A DNA stretch of 64,000 nt from Martelella lutilitoris (GCF_016598595.1 NZ_CP066786.1:1635501-1699500); one strand, 5' to 3'. Counted from the stretch's first letter, positions 34,927 through 44,856 are shown. Program-made: numbers and translations. The notes: a model not told the origin generated them from the sequence alone.

Positions 34927-35757
34927 GTGCAGGACGATTTCTTCCCGGAAGACCCGAACGGAACCGTCGAGGTCCGCGCCGCGGGCGAGGCGGTGCTGGT
35001 GATCGATGTCGGCGGCTTCGAAGGCCCGCTCGACCTGCTGTTGCATCTCGCCCGCACGCAGAAGGTCGACCTGGCGCGTATCTCCGTTCTGGCGCTTGCC
35101 GAACAATATCTCGCGTTCATCGAAAGCGCGCGGCGCATCCGCATCGAGCTGGCCGCCGACTATCTGGTGATGGCGGCCTGGCTCGCCTATCTCAAGTCGC
35201 GGCTTCTGATCCCGCGCCGGGCGAGCGACGCGGAGCCCTCGGGCGAGGACATGGCGGCAACGCTCGCCCACCGGCTGAAGCGGCTCGAGGCGATGCGCGA
35301 TGCCGCCGAAAAGATCGTCAACCGCAACCGGCTCGGCCGTGACGTTTTTCAGCGCGGCGCGCCGGAGCATATTCCCGACGAGACCGGCTCTGCCTATACG
35401 GCGACGCTTTACGAGCTTCTCGATGCCTATGCCAACCTCCGCCAGCGCCAGGCCGTCAGCGAAGTGACCATCGAGAAGCGTCTCGTCTGGTCGCTGACCG
35501 ATGCGCGCGAGCGGCTGCAGGAGATGATCGGCGAGATCGGCGAATGGACGGCGCTCGACCGCTACCTGCTGCGCTATCTCACGCGTCCGGAAGAAATGCG
35601 CACGGCGATCGCCTCCACCTTTGCCGCATCGCTGGAGCTTGTGCGCGAGGGGCGGCTCGACCTGCGGCAGGAGGAGGCGTTTTCGCCCATCCTGATGCGG
35701 CGCCGCAGCGGCCGATTGCCGCAGTCCGACGCCGCTCCGGGGGAGGCTGCCGAATGA
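34927..35757 (+). CDS. scpA: Segregation and condensation protein A
   Basis: A 276-aa kleisin subunit of the SMC-ScpAB condensin. The N-terminal FEGPLDLLLHLARTQKVDLARISVLALAEQYL is the SMC-contacting helical region; a winged-helix C-terminus (TRPEEMRTAIASTFAASLELVREG) binds the other SMC head. The start is GTG at 34927, five bases after nagZ. It overlaps scpB by ATGA and so is translationally coupled. Confidence 0.94.
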   Translation: MQDDFFPEDPNGTVEVRAAGEAVLVIDVGGFEGPLDLLLHLARTQKVDLARISVLALAEQYLAFIESARRIRIELAADYLVMAAWLAYLKSRLLIPRRASDAEPSGEDMAATLAHRLKRLEAMRDAAEKIVNRNRLGRDVFQRGAPEHIPDETGSAYTATLYELLDAYANLRQRQAVSEVTIEKRLVWSLTDARERLQEMIGEIGEWTALDRYLLRYLTRPEEMRTAIASTFAASLELVREGRLDLRQEEAFSPILMRRRSGRLPQSDAAPGEAAE

Positions 35758-36464
35758 GCGACGACGACGAGATCGACGGATCCGACGACATCACCGCGAC
35801 AAGCCCGGAACTGCTGCTTGAGGCTGCGCGCATCGCAGAGGCGCTGGTGTTTGCCTCGGCGGAACCGGTCAGCGAGGCCTATATCGCCGAGCGCATTCCG
35901 GGCGGTATCGATGTCGGTGCGGTGATGGCGGGATTGAAGGAGACCTATGCCAATCGCGGCGTCAACCTGGTGCGCGTCGAGGATCACTGGGCCTTCCGCA
36001 CCGCGCCCGATCTTTCCTTCGTTATCCACCGCGGCGAGCGCGAGGCGCGCAAACTCACGCGCGCGGCGCTCGAAGTGCTGTCGATCATTGCCTATCACCA
36101 GCCGGTGACGCGTGCCGAGATCGAGGAAATTCGCGGCGTCCAGACCTCCAGGGGCACGCTGGACGTGCTGATGGAGGCGGGCTTCGTGCGCTTTCGCGGG
36201 CGTCGCCGCACCCCTGGCCGGCCCGTCACCATGGGCACGACGCGCGCCTTTCTCGATCATTTCGGCCTGGAGGAGATCCGCGATCTTCCGGGGCTCGACG
36301 AGCTTCGGGGCGCGGGACTCCTCTCAGGCCGCATCCCGCCCGGCTTCCAGATTCCGCTGCCCCTCAATGATGACGAGGACCTCGCCGATGACGAGGATCC
36401 GCTGGAGGCCGCCGATCTGGAGGATCTCGGCCTTTTGACACCGGGCGGCAAACATGATGAATAA
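35754..36464 (+). CDS. scpB: Segregation and condensation protein B
   Basis: A 236-aa partner of ScpA in the condensin complex. The two winged-helix domains include LLEAARIAEALVFASAEPVSEAYIA and LEVLSIIAYHQPVTRAEIEEIRGV, the strongest ScpB signature. The C-terminus is an acidic tail. The start ATG overlaps the scpA stop; the longer upstream frame only re-reads scpA DNA. Confidence 0.94.
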   Translation: MSDDDEIDGSDDITATSPELLLEAARIAEALVFASAEPVSEAYIAERIPGGIDVGAVMAGLKETYANRGVNLVRVEDHWAFRTAPDLSFVIHRGEREARKLTRAALEVLSIIAYHQPVTRAEIEEIRGVQTSRGTLDVLMEAGFVRFRGRRRTPGRPVTMGTTRAFLDHFGLEEIRDLPGLDELRGAGLLSGRIPPGFQIPLPLNDDEDLADDEDPLEAADLEDLGLLTPGGKHDE

Positions 36465-36479
36465 GCTCTAGAAAAATAG

Positions 36480-36495
36480 CGGCCGGAACCGGCCG
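36480..36495 (+). other. Small palindrome between scpB and the ABC ATPase gene
   Basis: CGGCCGG-AA-CCGGCCG, 15 bp downstream of scpB. The 2-nt spacer is tight for a hairpin and no T-run follows at once, so termination is doubtful. Confidence 0.3.
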
Positions 36496-36518
36496 TACCG
36501 GGATTTTCTGGAGCGACG

Positions 36519-37604
36519 ATGAACCTTCAGGCGCTGAACCTAGGCGCAAGCGGCACGGCCGCCCGATTGCGTTTCGAGCATATCCGTCACGGCTATGGCG
36601 GGCGCGACGTCGTTCGCGACGTGTCGCTGACGGCCTCTCCCGGCAAGGTGCTGTGCCTTCTCGGGCCGTCCGGTTCCGGCAAGAGCACGCTTCTCAGGAT
36701 TGCGGCCGGGCTTGAGGTGCCGCGCGGCGGGCGGTTGCTGATCAATGACGTCGAGGTCGCCGGCCCTTCCGCCTTTCTGCCGCCGGAGCAGCGCGGCGTT
36801 GGGCTGATGTTCCAGGATTTCGCGCTTTTCCCGCATATGACGGTGGCGGCCAACGTCGCCTTCGGCCTGACGCATCTTTCCAAGCCGGCGCGCCGGTCGG
36901 CGGCGGCCGAAGCCCTGGCGCGGGTCGGGCTTGCCGGCTACGAGGGCAAGTATCCGCACATGCTTTCGGGCGGCGAGCAGCAGCGCGTGGCGCTTGCCCG
37001 CGCGGTCGCGCCCAAGCCCTCCGTGCTGTTGATGGACGAGCCGTTTTCCGGCCTTGATTCGCGCCTGAAGGAGCAGGTGCGGGCCGACACGCTCTCGGTT
37101 CTGCGCGAGACCGGCGCGACGGTGGTGATCGTGACCCATGATCCAGAGGAGGCGATGGGCATGGCCGACCAGATCGCGCTGCTGAAGGATGGCGAGCTCG
37201 TGCAGGCAGGCGGCGCGCGCGAGCTGTTCCAGCATCCCGGCAGCGTTTTCGCCGCGTCCTTCTTTTCCGAGATCAACCGGTTTGACGCCGTTGCCCGCAG
37301 CGGCATCGTCGAAACCCCCTTCGGCGCGCGCCGCGCTCCGCAAAATGTGAACGATGCGGATCTGACCCTCGCCGTCAGGTTCAGCGATATCCGCGTGACC
37401 ACGGTGGAGCAGCCGGGCGCGGTGCCGGCCGGCGTGATCAGCCGCCGCTATCTCGGCACCTCGGAACATCTGACTCTCGGTCTTGAAGAGGGCGGCCGGG
37501 TGGTGGAAGCAAGCATCGGCGCCGGCATGCTCGCCGAAGGTATAAGCCGTGTTTTTCTGTTTGTTGCCGATGAAGCGATTTTGATGTTTGAAAAACAACC
37601 GTAA
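36519..37604 (+). CDS. Orphan ABC transporter ATP-binding protein, FbpC-like
   Basis: A 361-aa ATPase. Walker A GPSGSGKST lies at ~49-57, signature LSGGEQQR at ~150 and Walker B VLLMDEP at ~170. The switch His is in VTHDPEEA, and a TOBE-like C-terminal part follows from ~255. No permease or binding protein is adjacent; it stands between scpB and tatA, which are normally neighbours in rhizobia. It may serve a permease elsewhere. The 54-bp gap to scpB and 42-bp gap to tatA keep it in the same direction as the housekeeping run. Confidence 0.9.
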   Translation: MNLQALNLGASGTAARLRFEHIRHGYGGRDVVRDVSLTASPGKVLCLLGPSGSGKSTLLRIAAGLEVPRGGRLLINDVEVAGPSAFLPPEQRGVGLMFQDFALFPHMTVAANVAFGLTHLSKPARRSAAAEALARVGLAGYEGKYPHMLSGGEQQRVALARAVAPKPSVLLMDEPFSGLDSRLKEQVRADTLSVLRETGATVVIVTHDPEEAMGMADQIALLKDGELVQAGGARELFQHPGSVFAASFFSEINRFDAVARSGIVETPFGARRAPQNVNDADLTLAVRFSDIRVTTVEQPGAVPAGVISRRYLGTSEHLTLGLEEGGRVVEASIGAGMLAEGISRVFLFVADEAILMFEKQP

Positions 37605-37646
37605 ACCCCTTACACCTGAGACAAAGTGGTAACAGGAGAATTGGCC

Positions 37647-37853
37647 ATGGGTAATCTCGGTATCTGGCAATTGCTGATCATTCTCGCGATTGTCGTCCTG
37701 CTGTTCGGCCGCGGCAAGATTCCCGAACTGATGGGCGATGTCGCCAAGGGCATCAAGAGCTTCAAGAAGGGCATTTCCGACGACGAGGAAAAACCGTCGG
37801 ACAATGACAAGACCGTCGAGCACAGGGCAGACGAAAAGACCAAGCAGGGCTGA
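37647..37853 (+). CDS. tatA: Sec-independent translocase protein TatA
   Basis: A 68-aa protein with a short N-terminal membrane helix ([16 protein letters not shown]), the [20 protein letters not shown] amphipathic helix with the conserved Phe-Gly hinge, and an acidic tail. It polymerises to form the passage for folded proteins. The start at 37647 follows AGGAGA; an in-frame codon at 37626 precedes the ribosome site and is not used. Confidence 0.94.
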   Translation: MGNLGIWQLLIILAIVVLLFGRGKIPELMGDVAKGIKSFKKGISDDEEKPSDNDKTVEHRADEKTKQG

Positions 37854-37898
37854 CACGGCGCCGGGCAGCCCTTGAAGGCTGTCCGCAGGAGAATGTGA

Positions 37899-38459
37899 AT
37901 GCTTGATATTGGCTGGACGGAGCTTCTGGTCGTGGCGATCGTGCTGGTCGTCGTCGTCGGCCCGAGGGAGCTTCCGCATGTCCTGCGGACCTTCGGCAAG
38001 ACCATGACCAAGATGCGGCGCATGGCCACCGACTTTCGTTCGCAGATGGATGACGCGCTGAAAGAGGCGGATATGGAAGACGTTTCCTCCGCCATCAGGG
38101 ATGTGAGAAAGCTCAATCCCGCCAATCAGTTGCGTGATGCCGTCAATCCTTTGCGCCAGACGGCGCGCGATATCCAGTCGGACCTGAAGACTTCGACATC
38201 GCTGGAAAACAAGCCGAAGACGACCGCCGACAAGCCGGACCTGCCGAAAGCCTCCTATCCGACGCCCGGCGCACAGCCGGCTTTCACGCCGGAGAACGTT
38301 TTCCAGAAGGCCGTCCGCAAAGACGAGGAACAGGCGACGGAGCTTGTGTCGAAGCGTCAGGATGACGGGCTGATGAGCCGCCGCGCCGGCTACAGGGGAA
38401 CTGCGCGGCCGACGAAATCAGGCAAGGGACGCTCGGGCGGGCGGAGGAACGGCCGATGA
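37899..38459 (+). CDS. tatB: Sec-independent translocase protein TatB
   Basis: A 186-aa twin-arginine receptor subunit. It has the N-terminal signature MLDIGWTELLVVAIVLVVVV-GPRELP, with the conserved Glu in the helix and the Gly-Pro hinge. A long amphipathic helix (~20-75) and an Ala/Lys-rich tail follow. It binds TatC to recognise twin-arginine signal peptides. It ends in ATGA overlap with tatC. Confidence 0.93.
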   Translation: MLDIGWTELLVVAIVLVVVVGPRELPHVLRTFGKTMTKMRRMATDFRSQMDDALKEADMEDVSSAIRDVRKLNPANQLRDAVNPLRQTARDIQSDLKTSTSLENKPKTTADKPDLPKASYPTPGAQPAFTPENVFQKAVRKDEEQATELVSKRQDDGLMSRRAGYRGTARPTKSGKGRSGGRRNGR

Positions 38460-39286
38460 GCGCCGGAAATGATATCGACGACAAGCCGCAGCCGCTTGTC
38501 GAGCACCTGATCGAGCTCAGGAAGCGGCTGGTCTGGTCGCTGGCCGCCTTCTTTGCCGGCTTTCTGCTCTGCTTTGCCTTTGCCAAGGATCTCTTCAACC
38601 TTCTCGTCCTGCCCTATAAATGGGCGGTGATCTGGTCCGGCCTCGATCCCGACAAGATGCAGCTGATCTACACGGCGCCGCAGGAATTCTTCTTCACGCA
38701 GATCAAGATTTCGCTCTTCGGCGGCCTTCTGCTGGCCTTTCCGGTGATTGCCTTCCAGGTCTACAGTTTCGTCGCTCCCGGGCTGTACAGGAACGAGCGT
38801 TCGGCTTTTTTGCCATTCCTTGTCGCGTCTCCCGTCCTGTTCATCATCGGCGGCGCGATCGTCTATTTCTTCCTCATTCCCGTCGTCATGCTGTTCTTCC
38901 TCGGCATGCAGCAGGCGCCGGAAGGCGGCGAGGTGGCGATCTCGCTTCTGCCCAAGGTTTCGGAATATCTGAGCCTGATCATGTCGCTGGTGCTGGCCTT
39001 CGGGCTGGTGTTTCAGCTGCCTGTGGTTACCACGCTGCTGTCGCGGGCAGGGCTTGTCACCGCGGAATGGCTTGCCAAGCAGCGAAAGTTCGCGATCGTC
39101 ATCGCTTTCGTCATCGCCGCCGTTCTGACGCCGCCCGATCCGCTGTCACAACTCGGTCTGGCGCTGCCGACCGTGCTGCTCTACGAGGTGGCGATCTATG
39201 CCGCCAAACTGGTTGAGCGGCGGCGCAGGCAAGAGAAGGACGAAGAGGCCGAGAACGTCGCTTCCGAACCTGAAGACGAAACTTAG
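38456..39286 (+). CDS. tatC: Sec-independent translocase protein TatC
   Basis: A 276-aa six-helix core receptor of the Tat pathway. It has the N-terminal [17 protein letters not shown] motif with the conserved Glu and Arg, [23 protein letters not shown], and YRNERS in the first periplasmic/cytoplasmic loop region. The start overlaps the tatB stop by 4 nt. The C-terminal tail is charged and cytoplasmic. Confidence 0.95.
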   Translation: MSAGNDIDDKPQPLVEHLIELRKRLVWSLAAFFAGFLLCFAFAKDLFNLLVLPYKWAVIWSGLDPDKMQLIYTAPQEFFFTQIKISLFGGLLLAFPVIAFQVYSFVAPGLYRNERSAFLPFLVASPVLFIIGGAIVYFFLIPVVMLFFLGMQQAPEGGEVAISLLPKVSEYLSLIMSLVLAFGLVFQLPVVTTLLSRAGLVTAEWLAKQRKFAIVIAFVIAAVLTPPDPLSQLGLALPTVLLYEVAIYAAKLVERRRRQEKDEEAENVASEPEDET

Positions 39287-39392
39287 GCGATATCCGCAAA
39301 GCGTGGCTTGCGCTTTGGGGATGAGTTGGGCACAAGAGGGCCGCTGGCGCAGATGCGACGGCGGCCCTTTTCTTCATGGGAAAGCAGGAACG

Positions 39393-40676
39393 ATGCTCGA
39401 TATCAGATGGATTCGCGAAAACCCGGAAGTGCTGGACAAGGCGCTCGCGACGCGCGGTGCCGCACCGCTTGCGGCAGAAATCGTCGGACTTGACGAGAAG
39501 CGCCGGTCCGTTCTGCAGCGGCTGCAGGACATGCAGTCCCGCCGCAATGCCGCCTCGAAGGAGATCGGCGCTGCCATGGGCAGGAAGGACAGCGCGCTTG
39601 CCGAGAAACTGAAGGCCGAAGTCGCCGAGATCAAGACGGCCATGCCGACGCTCGAGGAAGAGGAACGCTCGGTGAGCGCCGCCCTCGAAGAGCTCCTGTC
39701 GGGCATTCCCAACATACCCCTCGATGATGTTCCGGTCGGCGAGGATGAGGATGCCAATGTCGAGATCCGCACATGGGGCAAGAAGCCGACATGGAACCAT
39801 CCGCCGAAGGAACATTTCGAAATCGGCGAGGCGCTCGGCGGCATGGATTTCGAGCGCGCGGCCAAGCTTTCGGGCTCGCGCTTCACGGTTCTGACCGGCG
39901 CTTTCGCCCGGCTTGAGCGGGCGCTTGGCCAGTTCATGATCGATATGCACACCGAAAAGCATGGCTACCTAGAGGTCAGCCCGCCGCTTCTGGTGCGCGA
40001 TGCGGCCCTTTATGGCACCGGCCAGCTGCCGAAATTCGCCGAGGACCTGTTCAAGGCCTCGGAAGATCGCTGGATGATCCCGACCGCGGAAGTGCCGCTC
40101 ACAAATCTCGTCGCCGGCGACATCCTGCCGGCCGAAACGCTGCCGCTGCGCTATACGGCGCTCACCTACTGCTTCCGTTCGGAGGCGGGATCGGCCGGCC
40201 GCGACACGCGCGGCATGCTGCGCCAGCATCAGTTTTTAAAATGCGAGATGGTGTCGATCACTGATGCCGAGACCTCGCTTGACGAACTGGAGCGGATGAC
40301 GTCGGCGGCCGAGGACGTGCTGCAGGCGCTTGGCCTGCATTACCGCGTCGTGGCGCTTTCGACCGGCGACATGGGCTTCTCCGCCCGCAAGACCTATGAC
40401 ATCGAGGTCTGGCTTCCCGGACAGGATACCTATCGCGAAATCTCCTCCTGCTCGGTCTGCGGCGATTTCCAGGCGCGGCGGATGAATGCGCGCTACAGGG
40501 CGAAAGACGAGAAGGCGACGCGCTTCGTCCATACGCTGAACGGCTCGGGCGTGGCCGTCGGCCGCGCGCTGATTGCCGTGGTCGAGAACTATCTCAATGA
40601 AGACGGTTCGGTGACCATCCCGGACGTCCTCGTCCCCTATATGGGCGGCAGGACGAAGATCGAAGCGGAAGGGTGA
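39393..40676 (+). CDS. serS: Seryl-tRNA synthetase
   Basis: A 427-aa class II synthetase. It begins [18 protein letters not shown] and has the long N-terminal antiparallel coiled coil (~28-105) that grips the tRNA-Ser variable arm. Motif 2 lies around [20 protein letters not shown] and motif 3 around [18 protein letters not shown]. The start at 39393 follows a GCAGGAA site; the longer frame would run over the end of tatC. Confidence 0.95.
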   Translation: MLDIRWIRENPEVLDKALATRGAAPLAAEIVGLDEKRRSVLQRLQDMQSRRNAASKEIGAAMGRKDSALAEKLKAEVAEIKTAMPTLEEEERSVSAALEELLSGIPNIPLDDVPVGEDEDANVEIRTWGKKPTWNHPPKEHFEIGEALGGMDFERAAKLSGSRFTVLTGAFARLERALGQFMIDMHTEKHGYLEVSPPLLVRDAALYGTGQLPKFAEDLFKASEDRWMIPTAEVPLTNLVAGDILPAETLPLRYTALTYCFRSEAGSAGRDTRGMLRQHQFLKCEMVSITDAETSLDELERMTSAAEDVLQALGLHYRVVALSTGDMGFSARKTYDIEVWLPGQDTYREISSCSVCGDFQARRMNARYRAKDEKATRFVHTLNGSGVAVGRALIAVVENYLNEDGSVTIPDVLVPYMGGRTKIEAEG

Positions 40677-40685
40677 GGCACGATC

Positions 40686-41441
40686 ATGCGCATTCTGCTG
40701 ACCAATGACGACGGCATTCACGGCCCCGGCCTTGCCGTGCTCCAGAAGATCGCGGCGGAACTCTCCGACGATGTGTGGACCGTCGCTCCTGAGACCGACC
40801 AGAGCGGGCTTGCCCATTCGCTGACGCTCTCCGAGCCGCTTCGGTTGCGCCAGATGGGCGAAAGGCAATATGCCCTGCGCGGCACGCCGACGGACTGCGT
40901 TATCATGGCTGTGCGCGAGGTCTTGCCGGACGCGCCGGATCTGATCCTGTCGGGCATCAATTCCGGCGCCAACATGGCCGACGACGTCACCTATTCCGGC
41001 ACCATCGCCGCGGCAATCGAGGGCACGCTCCAGGGCGTGCGGTCGATCGCGCTCAGCCAGGCCGGGCGTTACGATAACGGCCGCCATTTTCCCTGGGAGG
41101 TGGCCGAGCGCCACGCCCTGCCGCTCATCCGCAAGCTGTTGCCGCTGGAACTGCCGGAAGGCACGTTCTTTAACGTCAACTTTCCCTGTTGTGCGCCGGA
41201 CGAGGTTCAGGGCGTGCGGGTGACCGCGCAGGGCAAGCTCGAATCGGGCCTTTCGGTGGAGAAACGTACGGACGGGCGCGGCCTTCCTTACTATTGGCTG
41301 ACATTCCGCGAGCGGCTCAGCGCCTTTGCCCATGACAGCGACCTCAACGCGGTCGGCGAGAATCATGTCTCTGTGACGCCGCTGAAGCTCGACTTGACCG
41401 ATCATGCGGTTCGCGACAGGATCACAGAAGCGCTTGCGTAG
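40686..41441 (+). CDS. surE: 5'/3'-nucleotidase SurE
   Basis: A 251-aa stationary-phase survival phosphatase. The metal site is visible in [15 protein letters not shown] (Asp8, Asp9), the Ser in [10 protein letters not shown] and Asn in [19 protein letters not shown]. It dephosphorylates nucleoside monophosphates. It lies 9 bp after serS and 16 bp before pcm, the conserved surE-pcm pairing. Confidence 0.94.
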   Translation: MRILLTNDDGIHGPGLAVLQKIAAELSDDVWTVAPETDQSGLAHSLTLSEPLRLRQMGERQYALRGTPTDCVIMAVREVLPDAPDLILSGINSGANMADDVTYSGTIAAAIEGTLQGVRSIALSQAGRYDNGRHFPWEVAERHALPLIRKLLPLELPEGTFFNVNFPCCAPDEVQGVRVTAQGKLESGLSVEKRTDGRGLPYYWLTFRERLSAFAHDSDLNAVGENHVSVTPLKLDLTDHAVRDRITEALA

Positions 41442-41457
41442 ATGACGAGGTTGGACG

Positions 41458-42111
41458 GTGGCGACGAAGCTTCAGGAACGTGAGGGTTTTGCGGCCCTGG
41501 TGATGCGGCTGAGGGCCAGCGGCGTCACCAATCTCGATCTTCTCTCCGCCGTCGAGGCCACGCCGCGCTCCGCCTTCACGCCCTCGCACATGTCGCCCTA
41601 TGCCTATTCCGGCCGGTCGATCCCGATCGAATGCGGCGCCTTCATGGAAGGCGCGGACCTTGCCATCCGCCTGATCGACATTCTCAAGGTCAAGCCCGGC
41701 CAGCGCGTCCTCGAGGTCGGAACCGGTTCCGGCTATACGGCTGCCATCATGGGGCGGGTCGCCGAGCGGGTGCTGAGCGTCGAGCGCTACCGCACGCTCG
41801 CCGACCTTGCCCGCAAGCGCATGGCGGATCTCTCGCTGAAGAGTGTGGTGGTGCGGCAGGCCGACGGGCGCGAGGGCCTGAGCGGCGAGGGGACCTTCGA
41901 CCGCATTCTCTACACTGTGGCGTTGCCCGAAATTCCGCGCGCGCGCGTCGAACAGCTTGTTTCCAACGGGGTGATCATGGCGCCGCTGCTGCGTGAGGGC
42001 GCACCGCCCCTGATGGTGCGCATGACGCGGATCGGCAGCCGGTTCGAGCGCCAGGACCTGTTCGAGGTTCCTTATCTTGCCGCCGAACGCGGCCTTTCGA
42101 AAGCGTTCTGA
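41458..42111 (+). CDS. pcm: Protein-L-isoaspartate O-methyltransferase-like protein
   Basis: A 217-aa SAM-dependent methyltransferase with GTG start. Motif I is VLEVGTGSGYTAAIMG (~83-98), and the overall layout and position after surE fit Pcm, which repairs isoaspartyl residues. The substrate loop usually containing GQTIS-P reads IECGAFMEGADLAIR here, so the family's conserved Gln-Thr-Ile-Ser is absent. The enzyme may therefore have altered or lost isoaspartyl activity. The fold call is firm; the exact activity is less so. Confidence 0.87.
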   Translation: MATKLQEREGFAALVMRLRASGVTNLDLLSAVEATPRSAFTPSHMSPYAYSGRSIPIECGAFMEGADLAIRLIDILKVKPGQRVLEVGTGSGYTAAIMGRVAERVLSVERYRTLADLARKRMADLSLKSVVVRQADGREGLSGEGTFDRILYTVALPEIPRARVEQLVSNGVIMAPLLREGAPPLMVRMTRIGSRFERQDLFEVPYLAAERGLSKAF

Positions 42112-42277
42112 AGCCTTCCGGAAAGGGTGTTTCTGCCTCTCGCAGAGATCACCCGGCCGTCTCTCCGAACCCTCTTCAAACCGATTTTTCGCATTGTCGC
42201 CCGCGCCTTAACCGCACGGTAACTCTGTTAGGGTTAAAAACGGTGCAGTAAAGAGTTCAAGCGTACAGGGTCGGTTC

Positions 42278-43813
42278 ATGCGTATTTCAGGTGTGCCGGA
42301 AGGCGGCAAGGCAACACAGCGTATTCTGTTCGTTTCGGCGCTGGCCATCATGGCCGCGAGCTGCAGTTCACAGAGCGCGCGGCTCGGCAGCAGCCCCGAT
42401 ACGATGACGACGGGTTCGGTCTCCGGCGTTCCGCAATACCGGCAGATGGTGCCACCGGAAAATGTCGGAAGCGGCGGCTACCAGGCGCTTCCCTCCCAGA
42501 ATTCCGGATCGGCCGTCGTTAGCCGTCAGCCGATCAATACCGCGACCACCGCCGGCTCGGGCGCCCGCATGGCAACGACGCCGGTTGCCGTGCAGAGCGG
42601 CAACCTGCCGTCGCCGCAACCGGTCCAGACCGCGGCCGTGACCCAGCCGGCCAATCCGTCCGCGACCTACAGCCGCGAGCAGGCCACCGTCGGCGCGCCG
42701 AGCAGCCTGCCGTCGCGCACCCAGGATGTCGCCACCAAACGCGTCATGATCCGTTCCGACGAGACGCTTGCCGCCTTTGCCGCGCGCAACGGCGCGACGG
42801 AACAGGATATCCTGCGGCTCAACGGGCTGACGAGCGCCTCGCAGGTGCGCTCCGGCCAAGTGCTGCTCGTGCCGCTGGTCTCCACCCAGTCGTCTGCCGC
42901 CAAGGCAACGGCCGAGGCCCAGGGCTTGCCGCCCGCATCCCCCGTTCCGACGCCGTCCAACGTGCCCGATCAACGCGTCGCCGTGCTGCCGACCACGCCG
43001 AGCAGCCGCGAAAAACAGAGCGCCGGCGCAACCGGCGCAAGCGCCACGTCCTCGGCATCGACCGGCCAGAACGGTGACGGGCGCACGCCTGCAGGCGGCA
43101 ACGTCTATACCGTCCAGAGCGGCGACAGCCTCTATACGATTGCAAAGGCCAATGGCGTCACGGTCGATTCGCTGAAGGCCGCCAACGGTCTGACCTCGTC
43201 CAATATCCGTATCGGCCAGAAACTTGCCATCCCGACCGGCGGCGCCGCTCCGGCCCAGCCGGTGACGCCGGTGGAGACTGCGCAGAAGCCGGCGCCGCAG
43301 CAGACGCAGCAAAAAAACGCTGCCTCGGGCAATCCGAAACCCTATCAGCCGCCGGCGGTCGAGCAGGAAGAGGTTGTCGTCCAGGAAGTCGCCGTTCGCA
43401 GTGACGCCGGAGGGGACGTCCCCGAAGGGACCGGCATCGCCACCTATCGCTGGCCGGTGAAGGGCGCTGTGGTGGTCGGCTTCGGCCAGCCGGACGGCGA
43501 CGAGCTTTCCGAAGGCATCGACATTTCCGTGCCGCAGGGCACGCCGATCAAGGCCGCCGAGAACGGCGTCGTCGTCTATGCCGATGACGGACTGTCCGAC
43601 TACGGCAATGCCATCCTCATCCGTCATGACGACGGCCGCGTGACCGTCTACGGCTATGCGGAGGAACTGAAGGTCGAGCGCGGCGACAGCGTCCAGCGCG
43701 GCCAGACGATCGCCACTTCCGGCATGACCGGCAAGGCGACGCGCCCGATGGTCCATTTCGAGGTCCGCGACAACACCAAGGCCGTCGACCCGATGCCTTA
43801 CCTCAACGGTTGA
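42278..43813 (+). CDS. LysM/LytM-domain lipoprotein-like factor (NlpD-like)
   Basis: A 511-aa envelope protein. The N-terminus has a hydrophobic segment ending AIMAASCSS, a probable lipobox with lipidated Cys. Two LysM domains (~152-197 and ~273-318, the latter VYTVQSGDSLYTIAKANGVT) bind peptidoglycan, and low-complexity Ser/Thr/Pro linkers separate them. The C-terminal M23/LytM fold (~395-511) reads EGIDISVPQGTPIKAAE, YGYAEELKVERGD and VHFEVRD. The usual metal His of HxGxD and of the YxH stretch are replaced, as in NlpD/EnvC-type activators. The likely role is stimulation of amidases at division. Confidence 0.88.
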   Translation: MRISGVPEGGKATQRILFVSALAIMAASCSSQSARLGSSPDTMTTGSVSGVPQYRQMVPPENVGSGGYQALPSQNSGSAVVSRQPINTATTAGSGARMATTPVAVQSGNLPSPQPVQTAAVTQPANPSATYSREQATVGAPSSLPSRTQDVATKRVMIRSDETLAAFAARNGATEQDILRLNGLTSASQVRSGQVLLVPLVSTQSSAAKATAEAQGLPPASPVPTPSNVPDQRVAVLPTTPSSREKQSAGATGASATSSASTGQNGDGRTPAGGNVYTVQSGDSLYTIAKANGVTVDSLKAANGLTSSNIRIGQKLAIPTGGAAPAQPVTPVETAQKPAPQQTQQKNAASGNPKPYQPPAVEQEEVVVQEVAVRSDAGGDVPEGTGIATYRWPVKGAVVVGFGQPDGDELSEGIDISVPQGTPIKAAENGVVVYADDGLSDYGNAILIRHDDGRVTVYGYAEELKVERGDSVQRGQTIATSGMTGKATRPMVHFEVRDNTKAVDPMPYLNG

Positions 43814-43851
43814 GGCCTGGGCAGGGCAGGGCGTCCTGCCCACCCTCTGCC

Positions 43852-44721
43852 TCAGCCGGCCAGGTGTTTCCTCTGACGCCCCGCTACATCTTGAACAAAC
43901 TGCCAGGCGACGCGACCCGAACGGCCGCCGCGCGTCGTTGCCCAGGTCAGCGCTTCTGCGTGCAGCGCTTCTTTCCCGCCTTCAAGCCCGAAATGGGCGG
44001 CATAGCCGTCGATCATGGCGAGATAGTCGTCCTGGCTGCACTTGTGAAAGCCGAGCCAGAGACCGAAGCGATCGGACAGCGAGACCTTTTCCTCGGTTGC
44101 CTCGGACGGGTTGATCGCGGTCGAGCGCTCGTTTTCGATCATGTCGCGCGGCATCAGGTGGCGTCGGTTGGAGGTGGCATAGAGCAGCACATTTTCCGGC
44201 CGCCCCTCCACGCCGCCGTCAAGCGCCGCCTTCAGCGATTTGTAGGCCGCGTCATCATGATCGAAGGACAGGTCGTCGGTGAACAGCAGAAACCGGTACT
44301 GCGACGTCTTGAGAATGTCGAGAAGCGCGCCGAGCGAACCGATATCCTCCCGGTAGAGCTCCACCAGTTTCAGCTTCATTGCAGGCTTGCGGGCGATCTC
44401 GGCGTGGATCGCTTTCACCAGCGAGGACTTCCCCATGCCGCGCGCGCCCCACAGGAGCGCGTTGTTGGCCGGAAAACCCTCGGCGAAGCGCAGCGTGTTC
44501 TCGTGCAGGATGTCGCGCACATGGTCGACGCCCCGGATCAGCGCAAGGGGAACGCGGCTGGGGGCTACGACGGGCGAAAGATAGCGTTCCTCCGGCTTCC
44601 AGACGAAACAGTCGGCGGCGTCGAGGTCATTTTCCCGCGGCCTCGCCGGCCCCAGGCGCTCCAGCGCATCGGCCAGGCGTCTGACTTCGGCGATCAGCGC
44701 GCTTTCGGATGTCTTGTCCAA
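43852..44721 (-). CDS. DUF815-family AAA-type ATPase
   Basis: A protein of about 289 aa with Walker A GARGMGKSS and Walker B-like FLLFTDDLSFD. Further conserved stretches are YATSNRRHLMPRDM and EKVSLSDRFGLWLGF. This is the uncharacterised DUF815 family, distantly AAA+-like; the cellular role is not known. I set the start at TTG (44721) because GGGAG lies eight bases upstream; the frame stays open to 44829 but without a better site. It is convergent with the LysM gene and divergent from yajC. Confidence 0.86.
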   Translation of the reverse strand: MDKTSESALIAEVRRLADALERLGPARPRENDLDAADCFVWKPEERYLSPVVAPSRVPLALIRGVDHVRDILHENTLRFAEGFPANNALLWGARGMGKSSLVKAIHAEIARKPAMKLKLVELYREDIGSLGALLDILKTSQYRFLLFTDDLSFDHDDAAYKSLKAALDGGVEGRPENVLLYATSNRRHLMPRDMIENERSTAINPSEATEEKVSLSDRFGLWLGFHKCSQDDYLAMIDGYAAHFGLEGGKEALHAEALTWATTRGGRSGRVAWQFVQDVAGRQRKHLAG

Positions 44722-44856
44722 GTCTGCACTCCCGTGACATTGAAAAGAAAGGCGATAAGGCGCACAGCTTTTCGGTTTTTGCCGGGCTTGCAAGGTCGAA
44801 ATGACGGCAAAATGATCGCTTCCCCCCAAAAAGCACGCTTGTTTTTACGGCTGTTG

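Noticed and set aside
42368..43843. 491-codon minus-strand frame opposite the LysM gene
   Set aside because: The plus-strand gene has lipobox, LysM and LytM domains; the mirror frame has none.
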